This document shows positions 16,799 to 24,658 of a stretch of 64,000 nucleotides of DNA, in pieces. A model generated the notes under the pieces. That model was not told the origin of the DNA. It did no database searches and was given only the letters and a program-made list of their open reading frames with translations. The translations under genes were made by a program, and so were the position numbers. The stretch is from contig NZ_CP015098.1 in assembly GCF_001611795.1 (NCBI RefSeq), forward strand, positions 1,984,001-2,048,000, given 5' to 3'. The stretch comes from Streptomyces qaidamensis (GTDB taxonomy: Bacteria; Actinomycetota; Actinomycetes; Streptomycetales; Streptomycetaceae). Numbering within the stretch: the stretch's first letter is position 1; the number at the start of each line of letters is the position of its first letter.

Positions 16799-17659
16799 TC
16801 ATTCGAAAGCCGAAGCGCAGGTGGTGGGCCTGGCCCGCGCCGGATCCAGGGCGTTGGCCACCTCGTGGAAGGCGACCCGGTCGAGCAGCCCGACGACCAC
16901 GTGCTCGGACAGGTCGACGGGGCACAGGTCCTGGAGCAGGACGTTGCGCACGCCGGGCCCGGTCAGATACTGGCTGCGCCACGGCGTGACGACCTCGTCG
17001 TACCGCGTGGCGATGACGGTGTAGCGCACGCCCGGCACGGTGTCGCCGCCCGCGTTGAGCTTGGTGAGGAAGGCGGAGCCGGTGACCTGGTCGGCGAGGG
17101 CGGGGGTGTTCTTCGCCAACAGGTCCGCGGCGCCCGGGAAGTACGGCAGCAGGTGGGTGAAACCGTTCAAGTCGGTGCCGTGGTTGCTGGGCGCGATGCC
17201 GACCAGGGCGTTCACCTGGGCGGCTCCGCCGAGGAACTTCAGGTAGTAGCGGGGCATCATGCCGCCCTGTGAGTGTCCGACGACGTCGGTCTCGGCGGCG
17301 CCGGTGGCCGCGAGCACCTTGTCGACGAAGTCCTTCAGCTGTCCGGCGGACTTCTCGACGGGTCCGAGGCCGTGGAAGAAGGGGACGCCTTCCAGTTGCC
17401 CGTAGTCGAGGGAGAAGACGCAGTAGCCGCGGACCTTCAGGTAGGGGGCGAGGCCCAGCCAGTTGTCGACGGAGTTCCCGAGGGTGCCGTGGACCAGGAC
17501 GACGGGGCGGGGGTGGGCGGCGGAGGGCTTGCAGGAGTAGTCGTTCCAGCCGGAGCTCGGGGCGCCGGCGGCCTGGGCGGTGGTGGCGGGGACGGTGACG
17601 GCCGCGGCGGTCAGCAGCAGCGCGGCCAGGGGTCTGAGCACTCGTTTCCAGGGCAGCAT
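16799..17659 (-). CDS. secreted alpha/beta-hydrolase lipase (class 2-like)
   Basis: 286 residues with AAGGAG upstream. Signal peptide about 1-31 (A-Q-A-A). The fold opens with R-P-V-V-L-V-H-G-T-L-G-N (oxyanion region), the nucleophile is S130 in G-H-S-Q-G-G, and the likely catalytic histidine is H253 in L-S-E-H; an Asp in T-R-Y-D-E may be the acid. Four cysteines (43, 80, near 245, near 281) could form disulfides. It is the secreted triacylglycerol-lipase/esterase group of Streptomyces. Tandem TTAC-type palindromes lie about 90-125 bp upstream. Confidence 0.92.
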   Translation of the reverse strand: MLPWKRVLRPLAALLLTAAAVTVPATTAQAAGAPSSGWNDYSCKPSAAHPRPVVLVHGTLGNSVDNWLGLAPYLKVRGYCVFSLDYGQLEGVPFFHGLGPVEKSAGQLKDFVDKVLAATGAAETDVVGHSQGGMMPRYYLKFLGGAAQVNALVGIAPSNHGTDLNGFTHLLPYFPGAADLLAKNTPALADQVTGSAFLTKLNAGGDTVPGVRYTVIATRYDEVVTPWRSQYLTGPGVRNVLLQDLCPVDLSEHVVVGLLDRVAFHEVANALDPARARPTTCASAFE

Positions 17660-17744
17660 CGGGTGATCTCCTTGCGGCTCAAGGGAGGTGCGACGGCACT
17701 AGGCCCTGTGATCCGGATCACGAGGATGCTGTTCACTCGTCAAG

Positions 17745-17785
17745 TTACGGGCGAGTAGTCAAACTGGGAAGTTACGCGTCAGTAA
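17745..17785 (-). promoter_or_regulatory. tandem TTAC-N6-GTA(A/G) palindromes upstream of lipase
   Basis: Two elements on the minus strand, CTACTCGCCCGTAA (17745-17758) and TTACTGACGCGTAA (17772-17785), have centres 27 bp apart. Both run on into CTT, so they read as a direct repeat of a near-palindrome. They look like sites of a TetR-type regulator of lipid use; the regulator is not in the window as far as I can tell. Confidence 0.45.
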
Positions 17786-17830
17786 AAACTTGCAGCGGTA
17801 ACCGGCGCCCCGGCCGCGGCTGAAACCCCC

Positions 17831-18277
17831 TCACCAGGCGGGCCGAACGGGCCCGTCCGGAGCGATCCGCAGCAACTGCCGCCCCAGCGACCGCATCTCC
17901 CGGTCCCCCAGCAGCTCCCCCCACTCCCGAACTGCTTCCGCGGCCGCCTCCTCCGCGGCACGCGTGCATCCCCACCCCCGCTCGGTCAGCACGACCAGAC
18001 GCGCCCGGGCGTCCTCGGGATGCGGCCGCCGCTCGGCGTACCCCTTGCGCACCAGCTCGTCGACGAGCTGGCTCGCGGCCTGCTTGGTCACCCCGAGATG
18101 GACGGCGAGGTCGGTGACCGTCGCGCCGTCCGGGGCGAGCCGGGCGAAGGCGAAGCCGTGCGCGGGCCGCACCCCTTCGAAGCCGCGGGCGAGCACGCCC
18201 TCGTTGATGCGGTGCGTGAGCCCGCCGGCGACGGCGAGCAGGGCGGCGGACAGGGCCATGGCCTCGGAGTTCTGCAC
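17831..18277 (-). CDS. MarR-family regulator
   Basis: 148 residues if the GTG at 18277 is used; the frame opens at an ATG at 18304 that lies on the first base of the operator, so the shorter form is preferred. The winged helix has T-V-T-D-L-A-V-H-L-G-V-T-K-Q-A-A-S-Q-L and R-R-P-H-P-E-D-A-R-A-R-L for the wing (D-x-R motif). It is divergent from a cupin gene with a double palindrome between, so it likely represses both. No cysteine-based redox switch is evident after the short start is chosen. Confidence 0.88.
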   Translation of the reverse strand: MQNSEAMALSAALLAVAGGLTHRINEGVLARGFEGVRPAHGFAFARLAPDGATVTDLAVHLGVTKQAASQLVDELVRKGYAERRPHPEDARARLVVLTERGWGCTRAAEEAAAEAVREWGELLGDREMRSLGRQLLRIAPDGPVRPAW

Positions 18278-18303
18278 GCATGCATTGAAACACCCTTGAC
18301 GCA

Positions 18304-18345
18304 TTGGTCAAGCTGCTTGACCATATAGTCAAGCAGCTTGACCAA
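18304..18345. promoter_or_regulatory. MarR/cupin operator: 18-bp perfect inverted repeat
   Basis: Arms 18304-18321 and 18328-18345 are exact reverse complements separated by CATATA. Each arm holds its own near-palindrome GTCAAGCWGCTTGAC, so two dimer sites sit side by side. A TATAGT hexamer at 18324-18329 is a likely -10 of the cupin gene, so a bound repressor would cover the promoter. Confidence 0.7.
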
Positions 18346-18356
18346 CTGGAGGCCGT

Positions 18357-18731
18357 ATGCCCATCGTCCGATCGTCCGAAGCCGTCACCCACGAGATCCA
18401 CGGCGCCCGATTCGTCTCGTACGCCACCCCGAACAGCGGCAGCAAGGAGCTGTGCGCCTGGCGCGGCGAGATCCCCTCCGGCCTCAAGGCACCCGCGCAC
18501 ACGGTCAGCCGGGAGGAGATCTTCCATCTGCTCGACGGCGAACTGCTGATCACCCTCGACGGCCGCACCGAGCGGATCGCCGCGGGCGACACGGTGATCA
18601 TCAACCCCGGTGCCACCCTGACCGTCGAGAACCCGACCGACCGGACCGCGTACTCCTGGGTCACCACCTCGATCGGCCTGGAGGCACGGCTGGCCGACGG
18701 CACCCGCATCGCGCCCCCGTGGGCCAACTGA
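18357..18731 (+). CDS. cupin-domain protein
   Basis: 124 residues with CTGGAGG before ATG. The single beta barrel shows the conserved P-A-H-T-V-S-R-E-E-I-F-H-L-L-D-G-E (cupin motif 1, with H and E ligands) and G-D-T-V-I-I-N-P-G (toward motif 2), where the usual motif 2 histidine is not evident. Small cupins are isomerases, dioxygenases or sensors; the reaction is unknown. Its promoter region is shared with the MarR gene, so it is probably induced by a small aromatic or toxic ligand. Confidence 0.88.
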   Translation: MPIVRSSEAVTHEIHGARFVSYATPNSGSKELCAWRGEIPSGLKAPAHTVSREEIFHLLDGELLITLDGRTERIAAGDTVIINPGATLTVENPTDRTAYSWVTTSIGLEARLADGTRIAPPWAN

Positions 18732-18747
18732 CCTCAGGCGGAGGGCT

Positions 18748-19731
18748 CTACGCCGCCGCCCCGCCCAACCCCCCGGGCATCACCGCCCTCGGCCCGAACT
18801 TCGCTCGCGCGCGGTCCGCGACCTCCTCGATGCGGCGGACCTTCTCGTCCACCGGGTCGAAGGTCAGCTGGTGGGAGGCCCGGTCGGCGGGGTCGAGCCC
18901 CTCGGCGCGCAGGGTGATCGCCCGCACCCGGGCCCGCTGCAGCCCGAGCGCCTCGTACATGCCGTACGCGGCCCTGGTCAGCGCCGGGGAGTGCGCGGTC
19001 GGCTCGGTCAGGGCGCGGCTGCGGGTGGTGGCGGACCGGTCGGCGTAGCGCACGGTGAGGGTGAGCGTGCGGCAGACCTTCTCCAGGGCGCGCAGCCGGG
19101 CGCCGATCTCCTCGGCGGCCGACAGCAGCGCCCGGCGGTGCCGGTCGGGGTCCAGTTCGTCGCGCCCGAAGGGGCGTTCCGTCGCGAGGGACCGGGAGAC
19201 GGCGTTCGGTACGACCCGGCCGCGGTCGACGCCGTTCGCCTTCTCGCGCAGCTCGCGGCCGGCCTTCGCACCGATCAGCCGCTGGAGCGTGGACAGCGGT
19301 GCGGCGGCGACCCGGCCGAGGGTGTCGAGGCCGTAGTCGCCCAGCGTGCGGGCGGTCGCGGCGCCCACACCGGGCAGCGCGGCGACGGGCTTGTCCGCGA
19401 GGAACTCCGCGATGGCGTCCGGTTCGCCGGGCACCGCACACGTCACCCCGGGCACGGCGTCGCGCAGCGCGATCCGGGCCAGCATCGGGCCGGGCCCGGC
19501 CCCGATCACGCAGTCGACGCCGTGGAGCGCGAGCGACCGCACCCGGATCACCGAGGCCAGCTCGACGGCGTCCCGCCCGAAGTACCGCTCGGCGCCGCGC
19601 AGGTCGGCCAGCGCCCCGTCCGGCGGCAGGGCCTGGACGACGGGGGTGAACTCCTCCAGCATCCCGAGCAGGTGGGGCAGATCCGCCTCGCTCGTCGGAG
19701 GCAGCTGGAAACGTACGCAGAGGATGGTCAT
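18748..19731 (-). CDS. degenerate Y-family DNA polymerase (ImuB-like), coupled to dnaE2
   Basis: 327 residues from ATG at 19731, overlapping the dnaE2 stop (ATGA). It aligns with DinB: L-C-V-R-F takes the place of H-V-D-M-D (catalytic Asp replaced by Arg), and P-P-D-G-A-L-A-D-L at 36-44 the place of S-I-D-E-A-Y-L-D-L (Asp kept, Glu replaced by Gly39). The palm between them is about 30 residues rather than about 85, so the steric-gate part is missing. The HhH region (A-L-P-G-V-G-A-A-T-A, about 118-127) and little finger are intact, and a clamp-binding-like Q-L-T-F-D is at 288. It is therefore probably not a polymerase but a partner of DnaE2, as ImuB is in mycobacteria. Confidence 0.85.
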   Translation of the reverse strand: MTILCVRFQLPPTSEADLPHLLGMLEEFTPVVQALPPDGALADLRGAERYFGRDAVELASVIRVRSLALHGVDCVIGAGPGPMLARIALRDAVPGVTCAVPGEPDAIAEFLADKPVAALPGVGAATARTLGDYGLDTLGRVAAAPLSTLQRLIGAKAGRELREKANGVDRGRVVPNAVSRSLATERPFGRDELDPDRHRRALLSAAEEIGARLRALEKVCRTLTLTVRYADRSATTRSRALTEPTAHSPALTRAAYGMYEALGLQRARVRAITLRAEGLDPADRASHQLTFDPVDEKVRRIEEVADRARAKFGPRAVMPGGLGGAAA

Positions 19732-22700
19732 CCCGCACTCCCCGGACTCTGGTGCCACAACTTTCTTCCGACCGCCGCGGGCCCTTCCCCCGCGGGACGC
19801 AGATCGGCCCAGGGGTGCATCTCGTACCCCGTGGCCATGCGGATCTTCCGCTGCTCCATCGGGTCCTGGGCCGCGGAACCCGTCGGCGCGGGCGCCCCTT
19901 CCGAGCCGGCGAGCCGCCGGCGCGCCGCCCCGTCACCGTCGTCGCCGGAACCACCGGGATCACCGCCACCGGCCAGCCGGGCCGCGACTCCCTCCAGCCC
20001 CTCCTCCCGGCGCACGTCCAGCAGGTCCGCGAGGTTCCAGGCGGCGGCGCCCACCACGCTGAGGCTGCGCGGGCCGCGGCGCTGCACCACGCCGCGCACC
20101 AGCAGCAGCCAGGAGTGGAAGACGGTGTGGGCGCAGGCGTCGTGGGAGTCGTCGAAGAAGGCGAGGTCGACCAGGCCCGTGCCGTCGTCCAGAGTGGAGA
20201 AGATGACGCGTTTGCCGGACCGGATCGGCGGCGTCTGCGTGGCCGCCTTGGCGCCCGCGACCAGCACCGTCTCCCCGTGCCTGGCCTCGCGCAGCCGCCG
20301 CGCCGACACCACGCCGAGTTCGTCGAGGAACGTCCGGTGATCGTCCATCAGGTTCCGCGAGGCGTCCATGGACAGTACGCCCAGCTCGGCGCTGAGCCGC
20401 TCCGAGGAGGTGAGGTCGGGCAGTCCGGCCGGTGCGGTCTCGCGCCCCCCGGCCAGGGGGAGCTGGCCGCCGCCCCCGCCCCGGGCGCCCCGGTGCAGCT
20501 CGGTCAGATGCAGTTGCAGATCGCGGCGGTTGGCGCCGAACGCGTCCAGCGCCCCCACTTGTGCGAGCCGCTGGGCCAGCGGACGGCTGGGCCGGCCCCG
20601 CTCCCAGAAGTCGACCAGCGAGGCGTACGGCTGCCCCTCGGCGATCCGCGCCGCCTCGGCCTCGCTGATGCCGTGCACATCGGAGAGGGCCAGCCTCAGC
20701 CCCCATTTACCGGACACCAGTTCGATACGGTGTGCGACCCCCGACGCGTTGACGTCCAACGGCAGCACCGGCACCCCCCGTCGCCGCGCGTCCGCCAGCA
20801 GCAGCCGCTTCGGGTACATGCCGGGGTCGTGCGTGAGCAAGCCCGCGTAGAAGGCGGCCGGGTGATGCGTTTTCAGCCACGCCGACTGGTACGTCGGCAC
20901 GGCGAAGGCGACCGCGTGCGCCTTGCAGAAGCCGTAGGACCCGAAGGCCTCGACGATCTCCCAGGTCCGCTGAATCGTTTCCGCGTCATAGCCGTTCACC
21001 GCCGCGTGCTGCGCGAACCACACCTTGATCCGCTCCTGCGACTCCGGATCCGACAGCCCGCGCCGCACCCGGTCGGCCTCGCCGCGACCGCAGCCGGTCA
21101 TGATGTCGACGATGTCGATGATCTGCTCGTGGAAGACGACGACCCCGTAGGTCTCCTTCAGCGGCCCCTCCAGGTCGGGGTGCGGATACCGGATCGGCGC
21201 CCGCCCGTGCCGTGCCTCGATGAACGGCCGCACCATGTCGGCGGCGACCGGCCCGGGCCGGAACAGCGAGATGTCGACGACGAGGTCGTGGAACGTGGCC
21301 GGCTGGAGTCGCCCGACCAGATCCCGTTGCCCGGGCGACTCGATCTGGAAGCACCCGAGCGTCTCGGTGGACTGGATCAGCCGGTACGTCTGCGGATCCC
21401 CCGGCGGCAGGGCGTCCAGATCGACCCTCACCCCCGACACCCGCTCCACTTCCTCCACCGCGTGCGCCATGGCCGACTGCATCCGCACGCCCAGCACGTC
21501 GAGCTTCAGCAGCCCGAGGTCCTCGACGTCGTCCTTGTCGAACTGCGACATCGGAAAGCCCTCGCCGCTGGTCGGCATGACCGGCGTACGCGCCAGCAGG
21601 GAGGCGTCGGACAGCAGCACCCCGCACGGGTGCATGGCCACCCCGCGCGGCAGGGCGTCCAGCCCTTCGACCAGCTCCCACAGCTTCCCGTACTTCTCCT
21701 TCTCCCCGGCCAGCGCGCGCAGCTCGGGCAGCTCCTCCAGCGCCGCGCGGGCGTCCCGCGCCCGGATATGGGGAAAGGACTTGGCCACCCGGTCGATCTC
21801 GGCCGGGTCCATGGACAGGGCGGCCCCCACGTCCCGGATGGCGTGCCGCACGCGATACGTCTCCGGCATCGCGACCGTCGCGACCCGTTCGGTGCCGAAC
21901 CGGTCGATGATCGCCCGGTAGACCTCCAGCCGCCGCGCGGACTCCACGTCGATGTCGATGTCGGGCAGCACGACCCGCTCCTTCGACAGGAACCGCTCCA
22001 TCAGCAGCCGGTGCTCGATCGGATCGGCGTGCGCAATACCGAGCAGATGGTTGACGAGCGACCCGGCCCCGGACCCGCGGGCGGCGACCCGGACGCCCAT
22101 CTTCCGTACGTCCTCCACCACCTGGGAGACGGTCAGGAAGTAGGAGGCGAAGCCGTGGTGGGCGATGATGTCCAGCTCGTGGTGCATCCGCTCCCAGTAC
22201 TCCCGCCGCCGGTCGTATCCACGCAGCACCATCCCCGCCGCCGCCCGTGAGGCAAGGGTCCGCTGGGCGGTCCGGCGCCCGGCGCCGACCAGATGCGGCT
22301 CGGGGAAGTGGACGGTGCCGATCCCGAGATCGTCCTCGGGATCGACCAGGCACGCGGCGGCCGTGGCCTCCGTCTGCTCCACCAGCCGGTGAGCGGTCTC
22401 CCGCCGGAACCCCGCGGCCTCCACGACCCGCTCCGCCACAGCGAGCATGTCCCCGGCGCCCTTGAGCCAGGCCTCACCGGAGTCCAGCCCCTTGGCCGGG
22501 TCGATGGGCACCAGCAGCCGGGCGGCGTCCAGAACATCGGCGACCGGCCCGAGACCCGGGTCGGCGTACCGCGCCGCGTTGGTGAGCACGGGCCGGATCC
22601 GCTGCTCGGCGGCGAACCCGACGGTCCGGGCAGCCAGCCGCAGCGACCCCGGCCCGGTACCCTCCCGGCCGTGCCAGACGGCTTCCAGCCGCAGGGCGTC

Positions 22701-23222
22701 GCCGTAGACGTCACGCCAGGGCGCGAGCAGTCGCGCCGCACGGTCGGGCCGGCCCGCGGCCAGGGCGCGCCCGACGTCCGATCCGGGCCCGAGCAGCACG
22801 GTCAGCCCCTCGGCGTGGTTGCGCTCCCAGGGCAGCAGGGGCGTCCCCTCCCCCTCATGGGCAGCCGAGACGATCCGGCACAGGTCCGCCCACCCCCGGG
22901 CGCCGTCCCGGGCGAGAAAGGTCGCACGGGGAGCCGACTCGTCAACGAAGGCACCACCCCGCACCGGGGTCCGGCGCCGCCCCCGCCGCTCGGCCCCGGG
23001 CTCCGCACCCGCCACGGCCAGATCTGCCCCGAACAGCGGCCGGACCCCCGCCTTCCCACAGGCCTTCGAGAACCGGACAGCACCGGCGAGCGTGTCGCGA
23101 TCGGTCAGCGCCAGGGCGTCCATGCCCCGCTCGGAGGCACGCTCGGCCAGCCGCTCCGGGTGCGAGGCTCCATAGCGCAACGAGAATCCGGAGACGGTGT
23201 GCAGATGCGTGAACCCCGGCAC
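19728..23222 (-). CDS. dnaE2: error-prone DNA polymerase DnaE2
   Basis: 1164 residues from GTG at 23222, chosen because GGGAGG lies 5 nt upstream and the protein then begins V-P-G-F-T-H-L-H, the family start; an ATG at 23264 lies inside the LexA-like box. PHP domain at 1-220 (H-L-H-T-V-S-G-F-S-L-R-Y-G), polymerase core with P-D-I-D-I-D (Asp at 421, 423, 425) and Q-F-D-K-D-D-V-E, fingers, HhH, and an OB fold near 1000-1080 (L-V-D-L-A-F-F). It lacks the long C-terminal tau-binding domain of replicative DnaE1. It does translesion, mutagenic synthesis with the Y-family-like partner that overlaps its stop. Confidence 0.95.
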   Translation of the reverse strand: MPGFTHLHTVSGFSLRYGASHPERLAERASERGMDALALTDRDTLAGAVRFSKACGKAGVRPLFGADLAVAGAEPGAERRGRRRTPVRGGAFVDESAPRATFLARDGARGWADLCRIVSAAHEGEGTPLLPWERNHAEGLTVLLGPGSDVGRALAAGRPDRAARLLAPWRDVYGDALRLEAVWHGREGTGPGSLRLAARTVGFAAEQRIRPVLTNAARYADPGLGPVADVLDAARLLVPIDPAKGLDSGEAWLKGAGDMLAVAERVVEAAGFRRETAHRLVEQTEATAAACLVDPEDDLGIGTVHFPEPHLVGAGRRTAQRTLASRAAAGMVLRGYDRRREYWERMHHELDIIAHHGFASYFLTVSQVVEDVRKMGVRVAARGSGAGSLVNHLLGIAHADPIEHRLLMERFLSKERVVLPDIDIDVESARRLEVYRAIIDRFGTERVATVAMPETYRVRHAIRDVGAALSMDPAEIDRVAKSFPHIRARDARAALEELPELRALAGEKEKYGKLWELVEGLDALPRGVAMHPCGVLLSDASLLARTPVMPTSGEGFPMSQFDKDDVEDLGLLKLDVLGVRMQSAMAHAVEEVERVSGVRVDLDALPPGDPQTYRLIQSTETLGCFQIESPGQRDLVGRLQPATFHDLVVDISLFRPGPVAADMVRPFIEARHGRAPIRYPHPDLEGPLKETYGVVVFHEQIIDIVDIMTGCGRGEADRVRRGLSDPESQERIKVWFAQHAAVNGYDAETIQRTWEIVEAFGSYGFCKAHAVAFAVPTYQSAWLKTHHPAAFYAGLLTHDPGMYPKRLLLADARRRGVPVLPLDVNASGVAHRIELVSGKWGLRLALSDVHGISEAEAARIAEGQPYASLVDFWERGRPSRPLAQRLAQVGALDAFGANRRDLQLHLTELHRGARGGGGGQLPLAGGRETAPAGLPDLTSSERLSAELGVLSMDASRNLMDDHRTFLDELGVVSARRLREARHGETVLVAGAKAATQTPPIRSGKRVIFSTLDDGTGLVDLAFFDDSHDACAHTVFHSWLLLVRGVVQRRGPRSLSVVGAAAWNLADLLDVRREEGLEGVAARLAGGGDPGGSGDDGDGAARRRLAGSEGAPAPTGSAAQDPMEQRKIRMATGYEMHPWADLRPAGEGPAAVGRKLWHQSPGSAG

Positions 23223-23257
23223 ACGCACCTCCCGCACTTGTGAGCCACACCAGCTCT

Positions 23258-23271
23258 CGAACATCTGTTCC
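23258..23271. promoter_or_regulatory. LexA (SOS) box upstream of dnaE2
   Basis: CGAACATCTGTTCC matches the Gram-positive/actinobacterial LexA consensus CGAAC-N4-GTTCG in 9 of 10 arm bases. It lies 35 nt before the dnaE2 GTG and in the space shared with the divergent membrane protein. A weaker look-alike, CGAATGTATGTGCG, is at 23304-23317. Confidence 0.65.
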
Positions 23272-23376
23272 CAGCTACCTCACCCCCACCATACCTCCAT
23301 CCTCGAATGTATGTGCGACATCCGTTCGGCCCTGCCCCACCTGCGGAAACACCCCAACCCCCCCGACCGTGGAGGC

Positions 23377-24387
23377 ATGCCGCACAGCTCGTTCCGCACG
23401 GAGGTGAGAGACGCCGTCACGCCGCGGGCCACCCTGCTCATCGTCGGCGTGATCGCGCTCCAGCTGCTGTTCATCGCCTCGTACGTGGGAGCACTGCACG
23501 ATCCGAAACCCAAGGACGTGCCCTTCGGCGTGGTCGCCCCACAGGCCGCCGCGGGCCAGGCGGTCACCCGGCTGGAACGGCTGCCCGGCTCACCCCTGGA
23601 CCCCCGCGCCCTGCCCGACGAGGCCACGGCCCGGTCCCAGCTCACCCACCGCGACATCGACGCGGCCCTGATCATCGACCCCGGAGGCAGCACCGACACC
23701 CTCCTGGTCGCCTCCGGGGGCGGCAGGATCCTCTCCACCACGCTGACGGCCCTGGTCACCAACCTGGAGAAGTCCGAGCGGCGCACCATCCGAACGGTCG
23801 ACGTGATCCCGTCCGCACCCCACGACCCCAACGGACTGTCGTCCTTCTACCTTGTGATCGGCTGGTGCGTGGGCGGCTACCTGGGCGCCGCGGCCCTGGC
23901 CATCAGCGCCGGGGCGAAACCCTCCAGCCCTTCCCGCGCCGCGATCCGGCTGGCGGTCATGGCCCTGGTCGCCCTCACCGGCGGTCTCGGCGGAGCCCTC
24001 ATCGCCGGCCCGGCCCTGGACGCCCTGCCGGGCAGCACCGCGGCCCTCTGGGGCCTGGGGACCCTGATCATCTTCGCCGTGGGCGCGGCCACCCTCGCTC
24101 TGCAGGGCCTCTTCGGCACGATCGGCATCGGCCTGGTCATCCTGCTGGTGGTCATCCTCGGCAACCCCAGCGCGGGCGGCGCGTTGCCTCCACCCCTCCT
24201 CCCACCCTTCTGGAAGGCCATCGGCCCGGCCCTGCCCCCGGGCGCCGGCACCTGGTCGACCCGCTCCATCGCCTACTTCGACAACAACGCGATGACGACG
24301 CCACTCCTGGTCCTGTCGGCGTGGGCGGTGGCGGGAGCCGCGATCACCATGGCGGCGGCACGAAGACGCGCGACCGCAACGCCGTAG
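23377..24387 (+). CDS. ABC-2/YhgE-like membrane protein of unknown function
   Basis: 336 residues from ATG at 23377; GGAGG ends only one base before it, so another in-frame ATG at 23311 (22 residues more) is possible. Layout: short basic cytoplasmic start, one span at about 21-43, an outer domain of about 120 residues (with D-I-D-A-A-L-I-I-D), then five or six spans from about 165 to 330 and R-R-R at the end. This is the topology of the YhgE/Pip and ABC-2-permease-like group. Substrate unknown. It is divergent from dnaE2 and shares the LexA-box region, so damage control is possible. Confidence 0.78.
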   Translation: MPHSSFRTEVRDAVTPRATLLIVGVIALQLLFIASYVGALHDPKPKDVPFGVVAPQAAAGQAVTRLERLPGSPLDPRALPDEATARSQLTHRDIDAALIIDPGGSTDTLLVASGGGRILSTTLTALVTNLEKSERRTIRTVDVIPSAPHDPNGLSSFYLVIGWCVGGYLGAAALAISAGAKPSSPSRAAIRLAVMALVALTGGLGGALIAGPALDALPGSTAALWGLGTLIIFAVGAATLALQGLFGTIGIGLVILLVVILGNPSAGGALPPPLLPPFWKAIGPALPPGAGTWSTRSIAYFDNNAMTTPLLVLSAWAVAGAAITMAAARRRATATP

Positions 24388-24612
24388 CCACAGACGGCCC
24401 GCACCCGCGTACGGCGAGAAGGGCCGTGCCGGGGAGTGTCCGCCCGCAGCGGTTGGCGCGGCAGCGGACAGTCAGCCGGTACGCGACCCCATCGCGCCGT
24501 TCCGAGGACGGACACCCCCCGGCGCGGCCCCGACCCACCACCCGGCATCACGCGAACCCTGACGAAAGCCATATACGACAGAAGCCGGACGGAAGCCGCA
24601 CACGACAGACGA

Positions 24613-24644
24613 AAGTCCCGCCCCTCGCACAAGGGGCGGGACTT
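24613..24644. terminator. bidirectional terminator
   Basis: Perfect 13-bp stem (24613-24625 with 24632-24644), 6-nt loop. It sits 14 bp beyond the stop of the minus-strand protease and 225 bp beyond the membrane protein. The 24388-24612 stretch before it shows no credible gene, only loose GACAGAAGCC-type repeats. Confidence 0.8.
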
Positions 24645-24658
24645 CACACACTCAGACG

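Noticed and set aside
18277..18304. MarR start at ATG 18304
   Set aside because: It adds nine residues, lies at the first base of the operator and lacks a ribosome binding site; GTG at 18277 is preferred though not proven.
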